A stretch of DNA of 52,238 nucleotides from a bacterium. Lineage in GTDB: Bacteria; Joyebacterota; Joyebacteria; Joyebacterales; Joyebacteraceae. The stretch's first letter is position 1; every line of letters starts with the position of its first letter. Of the stretch, positions 46,097 to 52,238 are shown piece after piece. The position numbers and the translations under genes are program-made. The notes under the pieces are model-generated. The model saw only the letters and a program-made list of their open reading frames with translations. It did no database searches and was not told the origin of the DNA. The stretch lies in NCBI GenBank assembly GCA_025774245.1, contig JALGWI010000011.1, positions 1-52,238 on the forward strand. The letters are read 5' to 3'.

Positions 46097-46277
46097 GGCG
46101 AGACCGTCGGCTTCCGGGCCACGCTCGCGGAGTGACGGAGGGCCGACACCGCCGCCCGCGAGCGGACCTGCTCTGAGGTCATGGAGGAGGTCCTGTGGCG
46201 GATCTCGCACTACGTCGTCGACAAGCAAGGTAGGGGAGAGAGCGTTCGATCGCCGGTTCCTGTCGCCGAGGAAATGA
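46097..46277 (+). pseudogene. decayed 3' end of an hflK gene
   Basis: The translation gives GETVGFRATLAE, TGA (46133-46135), then RRADTAARERTCSEVMEEVL and WRISHYVVDKQ; after a +1 frameshift near 46230, FDRRFLSPRK and a stop at 46275-46277. This follows the C-terminal 60 residues of the intact HflK (34586-35548) in order: RTAARERIYLEVMEEVL, YVVDKK and the ending RFLSPRK. The reading frame is broken by at least one stop and one frameshift and no N-terminal part is seen. It is a remnant of a duplicated or rearranged copy. Confidence 0.85.
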
Positions 46278-46349
46278 GGGGACACCTCCGGTTGCCGCAA
46301 TCCCCGATCCCACTCGCGATTGCGCTGCTTCAGAGCTGCCCGTTTACAC

Positions 46350-46379
46350 TTGACACTCCCGCCTTTGGCCCGATACAAT
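46350..46379 (+). promoter_or_regulatory. promoter of the hydrogenase-like operon
   Basis: Perfect TTGACA (46350-46355), 18-base spacer, TACAAT (46374-46379). It lies about 290 bases before the first gene of the operon. Confidence 0.7.
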
Positions 46380-46393
46380 CTCCCGGGCTTTTC

Positions 46394-46669
46394 TCCCCGG
46401 CCCGAACCCGTCAGAGCGGGGGGCCGGGGAATCGTTACGACCGGCAGGCGACAATCAGTGAAAGGGCTGAGTGTTACTTGCAGGCCTGGGCAGGACCACC
46501 CCATCCGTACGCCGCAACAGCGGAGTGACCCCGGGATCGTCCTCCTCTCAATGTGGAGGAGAGCCACCGCGGGGCTTCTGCGTGAATTCGGGCGGGACCC
46601 GTCTCAGAGCTCCCGCCGCGGGTCGCGGGTGAGTCCGGCGGACCACACCAAGCGAGAGGGCTGGCCAGG
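46394..46669 (+). promoter_or_regulatory. structured 5' leader of the hydrogenase-like operon
   Basis: A perfect 10-base stem TCCCCGGCCC (46394-46403) / GGGCCGGGGA (46421-46430) with an inner CCCG/CGGG helix, and a second hairpin CTCCTC/GAGGAG at 46542-46561. There is no matching known riboswitch class I can name and no gene. May hold an attenuator or protein-binding element. Confidence 0.4.
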
Positions 46670-47737
46670 ATGAAAGAAGTCTTCATCGGACGAGAGAACC
46701 TCCAGAGGTTGATCGGCAGGTGGGCCAAGGACTATCGGGTGTACGTGCCGGTGACGTTCGACATCATGAACAACGAAGCGACACCGGACTACGAGCTGGT
46801 CGCCGGCGAGGTTCCGGAGAAGCTCCACCTGGAGGGCGCGGCGCTGGCCCACACAGCGAAGTCGTTCATCTTCTATTCCCGCGAGGTGGTAGCGAAGTAC
46901 CCGAGCAGTGATCCTGAGGCTGATGTGGAAGCGCCGCCCACGGTGATCGTGGGCCCGCGCGCGTGCGACGTTCGGGGCCTCGCGAAGTTCGACAAGGTCT
47001 ACTGGAGCACGGTGCATTTCACCGAGGAGTACGACGATCCCTTCATCATCGAGAAGCGCAAGAACACGTACATCGTCTCGCTCGACTGCACCGCCGCGAA
47101 GGAGACGTGCTTCTGCACGATGGTCGGAGGGGAGCCGTATCCGAAAGAGGGGTTCGACCTCAACCTGGCTCCGATCGACAGCGGTTTCGTTCTGACGATC
47201 GGGTCGGAGAAGGGAGAGAAGCTCGTGGCGGGGTCGGACGACCTCGTGTCGGAGCTTCAGTCGACGCACGGACAGGAGCGCGAGCGGAGCCGCAATTCGG
47301 TCACCGAGGCGGTCAACCGACAGAACGCTGACTTCCGGGTCGAGGGCTCGTTCGACAGGTACGACCTCGAGGGGTCACCCGAGTCGTGGGCGTACGTCAC
47401 GCAGAACTGTGTCGGTTGTGGCGCGTGCAACCGCGTGTGCCCGACGTGCACGTGCTTCCTCCTGGTCGATCAGAGAGCGAAGGGCGGCTACGAGAGAACG
47501 AGGAACTGGGACACCTGCCTGTCGCTCGGTTACGCGCGCACCGGCGGCGGCGGGAACTCGCGTCCCGAGTTGCTCCAGCGTCTCGATAACAGGCTCCGCT
47601 GCAAGTTCGAGTATTCCCGCGACAGGTACGGCCTCGTGACGTGCACCGGCTGCGGCAGGTGCATCGACGCCTGCATGGGCAAGATCGACATGCGCGAGGC
47701 CATCAAGCACGTGGTCACGGAGAAGGCGAAGGCATGA
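46670..47737 (+). CDS. 4Fe-4S subunit, HydB/AsrA-like
   Basis: 355 residues. The N-terminal half contains CTAAKETCFC, as in HydB/AsrA-type iron-sulfur proteins. Two 4Fe-4S cluster-binding groups follow: CVGCGACNRVCPTCTC and CTGCGRCIDAC. In sulfhydrogenases and anaerobic sulfite reductases such subunits carry electrons between an NAD(P)H-oxidising flavoprotein and the catalytic part. The stop overlaps the start of the next gene (ATGA), which encodes precisely this flavoprotein. First gene of the operon. Confidence 0.88.
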   Translation: MKEVFIGRENLQRLIGRWAKDYRVYVPVTFDIMNNEATPDYELVAGEVPEKLHLEGAALAHTAKSFIFYSREVVAKYPSSDPEADVEAPPTVIVGPRACDVRGLAKFDKVYWSTVHFTEEYDDPFIIEKRKNTYIVSLDCTAAKETCFCTMVGGEPYPKEGFDLNLAPIDSGFVLTIGSEKGEKLVAGSDDLVSELQSTHGQERERSRNSVTEAVNRQNADFRVEGSFDRYDLEGSPESWAYVTQNCVGCGACNRVCPTCTCFLLVDQRAKGGYERTRNWDTCLSLGYARTGGGGNSRPELLQRLDNRLRCKFEYSRDRYGLVTCTGCGRCIDACMGKIDMREAIKHVVTEKAKA

Positions 47738-48576
47738 AGAATCTCTACAGACCGATCGAGAGCGTCATCGAGGACATCAAGCAGGAGACGCCCAACATCA
47801 ACACGTACCGGTTCCGTCCAAAGGAGCCGGTGACCTTCGCAGCCGGGCAGTTCGTTGAGCTGACCGTGCCGGGCGTGGGCGAGGCGCCGTTCACTCCTTC
47901 CTCGAATCCGAACGTCACCGACACCATGGAGATCACGATCATGGAGGTCGGATCGGTGACCGAGGCCCTCGCGAAGATGAAGGTGGGCGACACGGTGGGG
48001 ATCCGCGGGCCGTACGGACACGGCTACAACCTGACGGATTTCGAGGGGAAGGAGATCCTGATCATCGGCGGCGGTGTGGGCTTGGCGCCTCTGCGCTCGC
48101 TCATCCTCGCGCTCTTCGACGACATCGACAGGTACAAGAAGATCTCGATCCGCTACGGGGCGCGGACGCCCGAGGACATCGTCTACAAGGACCTCCTCCC
48201 CGAGTGGGAGAAGATGAAGAACACCGAGGTCCAGCAGACGATCGACGAGCCGCATCCCGACTGGCGGGGAACCGTCGGCGTGGTGACGGTCCTTCTCGAC
48301 GACCTTCCTCTCGTGACGACCGTCGACGTCGACGTTCCGTTTCACGCGGAGACAGCCATCGCGTGCGTCTGCGGGCCTCCGATCATGCTGAAGTTCGTGA
48401 ACGTGGGGCTCCTGCAGAAGGGCTTCAAGCCGGAGAACATCTATCACTCGATGGAGCGCAACATGAGTTGCGGGCTGGGTAAGTGCGGGCACTGTATGCT
48501 GGGCGAGTACTACATCTGCAAGGACGGTCCCGTCCTCACCGCGGCGCAGATTGAGAAGTTCGGAGATCCGTTCTAG
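47734..48576 (+). CDS. NAD(P)H-oxidoreductase, HydG/PyrK-like
   Basis: 280 residues from ATG 47734. FAD-binding beta-barrel (NINTYRFRPKEPVTFAAGQF), then NAD(P)-binding Rossmann part with ILIIGGGVGLAPLRSLI, and a C-terminal 2Fe-2S motif CGLGKCGHCMLGEYYICKDG. This is the ferredoxin-NADP reductase-like family with HydG of sulfhydrogenase II and PyrK. With the preceding subunit it gives an NAD(P)H/ferredoxin input (or output) module. NADH versus NADPH preference not visible. Confidence 0.88.
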   Translation: MKNLYRPIESVIEDIKQETPNINTYRFRPKEPVTFAAGQFVELTVPGVGEAPFTPSSNPNVTDTMEITIMEVGSVTEALAKMKVGDTVGIRGPYGHGYNLTDFEGKEILIIGGGVGLAPLRSLILALFDDIDRYKKISIRYGARTPEDIVYKDLLPEWEKMKNTEVQQTIDEPHPDWRGTVGVVTVLLDDLPLVTTVDVDVPFHAETAIACVCGPPIMLKFVNVGLLQKGFKPENIYHSMERNMSCGLGKCGHCMLGEYYICKDGPVLTAAQIEKFGDPF

Positions 48577-48603
48577 TGAGTTTACCTTGAGGGGTTAGTC
48601 GAC

Positions 48604-50292
48604 ATGCCAGAGATCAAGAAGGCGTCGTGTCTCTTCTGCTCCCTCCAGTGCGGGTTCGGGATGGAGCTGGATAGGGGCGTGCCCGTCCGGCTCGACCTCG
48701 ACACAGAGGCCCCGCAGAACCTGGGTTCCCTGTGTGTGCGGGGGCACTACAACATCGAGCTCTTGCAGCACCCGAAGAGGTTCCTCGGGGCGACGGTCAA
48801 CAGGCGGAGGGTTCCGTGGTCGAGCGGGGTGACCAAGGTCGCCGGCAAGATCGGTGACATCAAGAGCCAGGGTGGTGGGGACGCGCTCGGCGTGATCGTG
48901 AGCACCGAGCTGTCGAACGAGGACTACGACGCCGCGGTCGCATTCGCGGCGACCGCCCTCGGGACGAAGAACATCGCCGTCGCCTACGACGGAAACGACT
49001 ACCCACTCCTGATGGGCGGCGGGGCCGGAGACGCGACGGTCGATGACCTCGACGACGGGACGACCTTCATTCTGATCGGCGACGTCTTCTGGGGCCATCC
49101 GTGCATCGCCAAGCGCGTGATCGAGGCTCGCCACAAGAGCAGGTCCAACCGAATCTTCACGCTGAACCCATTTCGGACGAACACCGACTGGTTCGCCGAC
49201 CGCCACTTCGCGGTCCGGCCCGGCACTGAGCCTCTCGTTCTCAGCGAGGTGCTGAACGAGCTCAACGTCAGCGGCGTGCCGAAGGTCGACCCGGCGAAGG
49301 TTGAAGCGGCCACCGGACTCAGGGCGCGCGGCGCGGCCGACATTGCGAAGTTCCTGAAGGAGCAGCACAAGGTCGTCATCCTCGTCTCCTCGAGGCTCGG
49401 CGACTCCACGTCGGAGTATCTCATCGGCCTCTTCGCCTCGAAGCTCGCGAAGGCGGTGAACGGGAAATACGCGCCGCTCTTCCGGGGGGGGAACGCGCTC
49501 GGTGCGTTTGAGCGCGTGGGCTCCGCGAAGACCGTTCCCGACATCCTCAACGGCGTCGCGGACAGGAAGATCAAGGGCCTCCTGGTCTTCGGCCCGGACA
49601 TCGTCCAGCTGTATCCGGGCGCGGTGAGCCAGGACGACATCGAGGAGCTGGACTTCCTCGCGGCCTCGGCGATCTTCGAGAACGACGTCACGAAGCACAG
49701 CGACGTCGGGCTCCCGCAGGCCGTCTGGACCGAGACGCCGGGGAGTTACACCGCGTCGTTCGGCATCTCGACAACGATCGAGCCTCTCGTGGCGGCGCAG
49801 GGCGATGCGAAGCCCGTCCGGGAGATGCTCGCGGCCGTGGCGGCCGAGCTCGGGGCGCCGCTCCGCGAGGACGCGGCCAAGGCGGAGCACCCGCCGCTCG
49901 GTGTGGACGTCGAAGCAGCCCTCGCGAAGATCGCGAAGGGTGGCGCGAACGGCGTGTCGCTCATCGAGGCGATCCACCCGCTCCACCGGTGGGACGGCAC
50001 GATCACCGGCCGGATGGCGTTTCCGCAGAGCGTGTCGCCCTACTGCGAGATCTGGGTCGGCCCGGAGACCGCGGCCGGGCTCGGGATCGATCACGGGACG
50101 ACCGTGGCGCTCTCGACCGACCGGGGTGAGACGCGGCTCATCGTCACGGTGACCGACAGAATGCCGGGCAGTCTGGTTGCGATTCCCACGTACGTTCCGG
50201 ACGCGCGGGGCCTCATGGCGTGGACCCCGAACGCCGGCACGAGGTGGTACGACGTGTCTGCCGACGGCGCGAAGGTCGCGCCGGAGAAGTAG
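48604..50292 (+). CDS. molybdopterin oxidoreductase-like subunit
   Basis: 562 residues. A 4Fe-4S motif C9-x2-C12-x3-C16-x27-C44 at the N-terminus, a central part with weak resemblance to the formate dehydrogenase/NuoG/FwdB superfamily, and a C-terminal dinucleotide-binding barrel (PYCEIWVGPETAAGLGIDHG, then PGSLVAIPTY). Shorter than catalytic formate dehydrogenase (about 700). I see no selenocysteine/cysteine at a place I can align to FdhF C140, so it may be inactive, like NuoG, or use another substrate. ATG with GAGGGG upstream. Confidence 0.75.
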   Translation: MPEIKKASCLFCSLQCGFGMELDRGVPVRLDLDTEAPQNLGSLCVRGHYNIELLQHPKRFLGATVNRRRVPWSSGVTKVAGKIGDIKSQGGGDALGVIVSTELSNEDYDAAVAFAATALGTKNIAVAYDGNDYPLLMGGGAGDATVDDLDDGTTFILIGDVFWGHPCIAKRVIEARHKSRSNRIFTLNPFRTNTDWFADRHFAVRPGTEPLVLSEVLNELNVSGVPKVDPAKVEAATGLRARGAADIAKFLKEQHKVVILVSSRLGDSTSEYLIGLFASKLAKAVNGKYAPLFRGGNALGAFERVGSAKTVPDILNGVADRKIKGLLVFGPDIVQLYPGAVSQDDIEELDFLAASAIFENDVTKHSDVGLPQAVWTETPGSYTASFGISTTIEPLVAAQGDAKPVREMLAAVAAELGAPLREDAAKAEHPPLGVDVEAALAKIAKGGANGVSLIEAIHPLHRWDGTITGRMAFPQSVSPYCEIWVGPETAAGLGIDHGTTVALSTDRGETRLIVTVTDRMPGSLVAIPTYVPDARGLMAWTPNAGTRWYDVSADGAKVAPEK

Positions 50293-50358
50293 AGAGACGA
50301 AGGAAGCCGCGCGGCCGCCCGAAACGGCCGGCGGCGGAGACATCTCCAGGAGAGCTGG

Positions 50359-50841
50359 ATGAACAAGAGAAACATCCTGGACTACGGGCGCTGCATCAGC
50401 TGTAGAAGCTGCATCGCTGCCTGCTTCTACTCACACAACAGCCAGGACCATCTCGAGGCGTCCAAGGTCCTCAGCAACATCGTGCTGCAGATGAACTGCC
50501 GGCACTGCGAGCAGCCGCTCTGCGAGGCGGCATGTCCGCAGGAGGCGATCCTGAAACGGGACGACGGGCTGGTCATCCGCAGCAACATGAAGTGCAGCGG
50601 TTGCACCTCCTGTGCTCAGTCGTGCCCGTTCGGCGCGATCGATCTGGAGAAGACCCGCCACACGATGCCGAAGTGCGATCTCTGCGAGTGGCGGACGCTC
50701 GACGAGAAGGACACGATGTGCGCGGGGACCTGCGTCTCCGGCGCCCGGACCTTCGGGGACATCGGCGACATGGAGGCTCAGAAGAGCGCTCCGACGCGTG
50801 GCGCCCGGACCCTGTCGAAGACGGTGCGGGGGGAGAGGTAA
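50359..50841 (+). CDS. HycB-type four-cluster ferredoxin
   Basis: 160 residues with 16 grouped cysteines making four 4Fe-4S sites: CISCRSCIAAC, CRHCEQPLCEAACP, CSGCTSCAQSCP and CDLCEW...CAGTC. This is the HycB/HyfA/DmsB pattern, an electron relay between the molybdopterin-type subunit and the membrane/hydrogenase part. Located between these two genes. ATG start with GGAG. Confidence 0.9.
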   Translation: MNKRNILDYGRCISCRSCIAACFYSHNSQDHLEASKVLSNIVLQMNCRHCEQPLCEAACPQEAILKRDDGLVIRSNMKCSGCTSCAQSCPFGAIDLEKTRHTMPKCDLCEWRTLDEKDTMCAGTCVSGARTFGDIGDMEAQKSAPTRGARTLSKTVRGER

Positions 50842-50898
50842 CGGGATCCGGGTCCGTTCGGACCTTCACGCACGAAGACACATGGGAGAGATAACAGG

Positions 50899-51837
50899 AT
50901 GGCCACGACACTGACCATGGTTCTCCACTTCCTCATCTTCCCCGGTCTGGTCTTCACGGCCGCGGTCGGGCTCATGACTACGTGGGTCGACAGGAAGGTC
51001 AGCGCACGCGTGCAGTGGCGCGTCGGCCCCCCGTGGTATCAGCCCTTCGCGGACGTTCTGAAGCTGATCGGGAAAGAGGTCGTCATCCCAGAGGGCGCCA
51101 AGCGGACGGGGTTCCTGTTGGCTCCCCTGGCCGGCCTGGCTGCGGTGGGTGTGGTGTCGACGATACTGTGGATGGCGAGCATTCAGGGGCGGGGTTTCGT
51201 CGGCGACCTCATCGGCGTCATCTACCTCCTGACGATTCCCTCGCTCGGCATGATCATCGGCGCGTCCGCGTCCAGCAACCCGCTCTCGAGCATCGGAGCG
51301 AGTCGCGAGATGAAGCTCATCCTCGCGTACGAGCTTCCGTTCGTGATCGCCATCTTCACCGCAGTCACGAAGGTCAGCCCGATGACGCTCAAGATCAACG
51401 ACATCCTCGCGTTTCAGGCGGCGGACGGGGTTCTCCTGGGCAACCTCTCCTGCATCATCGCTTTCGTCGTCACGATCCTGTGCGTCCAGGCGAAGCTCAC
51501 GTATCCGCCGTTCGACATTCCCGAGGCGGAGACCGAGCTCATGGACGGCACGCATATGGAGTACTCGGGTGCGGCCCTCGCCGTCGTCAAGGTCACGCAG
51601 GCGATGATGCTCTTCACGCTCCCGGTCTTCCTGATCACCATCTTCTGGGGTGGGCTCCAGCTGACCGGCTGGGGTCTTCTCTACACGATCGTGAAGTACC
51701 TGATCATCGTCACGATCATAGTTCTCATTAAGAACACGAATCCCAGGGTGAGAATCGACCAGGCCGTCAGGTTCTTCTGGGGTCCGGTCACGGTTCTCGC
51801 GATCATAGGGATGATCCTCGCGGTAGTCGGGCTGTAG
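50899..51837 (+). CDS. NuoH/EchB-like membrane subunit
   Basis: 312 residues, about eight membrane helices. WVDRKVSARVQWRVGPPWYQ near the N-terminus and the cytoplasmic-loop sequence LTYPPFDIPEAETELMDGTH are the signature of the NuoH/HycD/EchB family that anchors the catalytic subunits and links to ion pumping. The ATG at 50899 is preceded by GGGAGAGATAACAGG. Second in a membrane-bound group 4 hydrogenase or Complex I-like module. Confidence 0.92.
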   Translation: MATTLTMVLHFLIFPGLVFTAAVGLMTTWVDRKVSARVQWRVGPPWYQPFADVLKLIGKEVVIPEGAKRTGFLLAPLAGLAAVGVVSTILWMASIQGRGFVGDLIGVIYLLTIPSLGMIIGASASSNPLSSIGASREMKLILAYELPFVIAIFTAVTKVSPMTLKINDILAFQAADGVLLGNLSCIIAFVVTILCVQAKLTYPPFDIPEAETELMDGTHMEYSGAALAVVKVTQAMMLFTLPVFLITIFWGGLQLTGWGLLYTIVKYLIIVTIIVLIKNTNPRVRIDQAVRFFWGPVTVLAIIGMILAVVGL

Positions 51838-51855
51838 GACGAGACGGAGCGATAC

Positions 51856-52238
51856 ATGGGCCTAACCAATTGGGGACTCAAGAAGTCGCTGTGGGTGTTC
51901 CACCTGAACGCCGGGGCGTGCAACAACTGTGACATCGAGGTCCTGGACCTCCTCTGCCCCAAGTTCGACGTGGAGCGCTTCGGCATCAAGCTCGTCGGCA
52001 GCGTCAAGCACGCCGACGTGCTTCTCGTCTCGGGGAGCGTGCCGAGGAAGGTCGTGCCCGAGATGATCGAGACTTGGGAGCAGGCGCCGAAGCCGTGCGC
52101 GGTGGTCGCGTTGGGGTCGTGCGGTTGCACGGGCGGGATCTTCAAGGACGGCTACAACTTCGCCGGTCCTGTCGACAAGCACATCCCGGTCCACGCGTAC
52201 ATTCCGGGGTGTCCGCCGCGACCCGAGGCGATCATCGA
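51856..52238 (+). CDS. hydrogenase small subunit / NuoB-like, 5' part
   Basis: The frame from ATG 51856 (GGAG upstream) stays open to the window edge, 127 residues. Motifs of the proximal 4Fe-4S cluster: ACNNCDIE, VALGSCGCTGGI and PGCPPRPEAI. The CxxC form in the first motif is that of group 4 [NiFe]-hydrogenase small subunits (EchC/MbhJ) rather than the CC of NuoB. The large catalytic subunit, which would decide hydrogenase versus related complex, lies outside the window. Confidence 0.9.
   Translation, partial: MGLTNWGLKKSLWVFHLNAGACNNCDIEVLDLLCPKFDVERFGIKLVGSVKHADVLLVSGSVPRKVVPEMIETWEQAPKPCAVVALGSCGCTGGIFKDGYNFAGPVDKHIPVHAYIPGCPPRPEAII

Noticed and set aside
46181-46528. 115-codon open frame starting MEEVLWRISHYVVDK
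   Set aside because: Its beginning is the decayed hflK end and the rest runs through the promoter and leader of the redox operon. Not a gene.
46394-46669. Cobalamin, TPP or fluoride riboswitch in the leader
   Set aside because: I searched by eye for their conserved boxes and found none; only generic hairpins remain.

Overview
The window is a 52.2 kb piece of a high-GC bacterial chromosome that carries the replication origin. Gene content (rpmH-rnpA-yidD-yidC-jag-mnmE-mnmG-rsmG-parA-parB to the left of dnaA; dnaN-recF-DUF721/dciA-gyrB-gyrA to the right) is classical origin-proximal bacterial content. The combination of a V/A-type ATPase, a bactofilin, a DciA-type helicase loader, secreted repeat proteins and a group 4 hydrogenase-like complex suggests an anaerobic or facultative member of an uncultured, GC-rich phylum (FCB-like or a related candidate phylum). 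I cannot assign a taxon from sequence alone. Apart from the two secreted-protein genes at 40.9-43.4 kb, every gene left of about 20.3 kb is on the minus strand and every gene right of it is on the plus strand, as expected for an origin at 20.4-20.8 kb.

Layout. (1) 1-749: 5' part of a GT39-type membrane glycosyltransferase. (2) 950-9925: complete nine-gene V-type ATPase operon in the order H/G-I-K-E-C-F-A-B-D (read on the minus strand). The K rotor subunit keeps all the Na+ ligands known from Enterococcus NtpK, so a sodium-coupled enzyme is likely. (3) 10.2-20.2 kb: bactofilin, ParB, ParA, two parS-like sites, RsmG, MnmG, MnmE, Jag, YidC, YidD, RnpA and RpmH. rnpA has an in-frame TGA at a conserved position. 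(4) 20.2-20.8 kb: probable oriC with DnaA boxes. (5) 20.8-31.8 kb: DnaA, a FetA/FetB-type metal exporter, DnaN, RecF, DUF721/DciA, GyrB with a very unusual histone-H1-like lysine-rich N-terminal tail, and GyrA. (6) 31.9-40.8 kb: a probable five-gene membrane operon with a CDF metal transporter fused to an HflK-type SPFH domain, HflC, HflK, and two large paralogous membrane proteins with tandem GATase-like domains. (7) 40.9-43.4 kb, minus strand: two secreted repeat proteins, a right-handed beta-helix protein and a cysteine-threonine hexapeptide-repeat protein with 44 cysteines that I consider the most novel object here. (8) 43.7-45.9 kb: a PTS EIIA-like regulator and a CPA2 cation/proton antiporter. 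(9) 45.9-46.7 kb: a gap holding a decayed hflK 3' end and a strong promoter with a structured leader. (10) 46.7-52.2 kb: six genes (last one cut by the window edge) of a group 4 [NiFe]-hydrogenase-like or Complex I-like complex with a HydB/HydG-type NAD(P)H module and a molybdopterin-type subunit.

How it fits together. The centre is replication, segregation and translation/membrane-insertion housekeeping. The flanks are bioenergetic: a probable Na+ ATPase on one side, and a CPA2 antiporter next to an energy-converting redox complex on the other, which is consistent with an ion-gradient-based anaerobic energy metabolism (inference). Start codons were chosen by ribosome-binding site and family length, and GTG and TTG starts are frequent.
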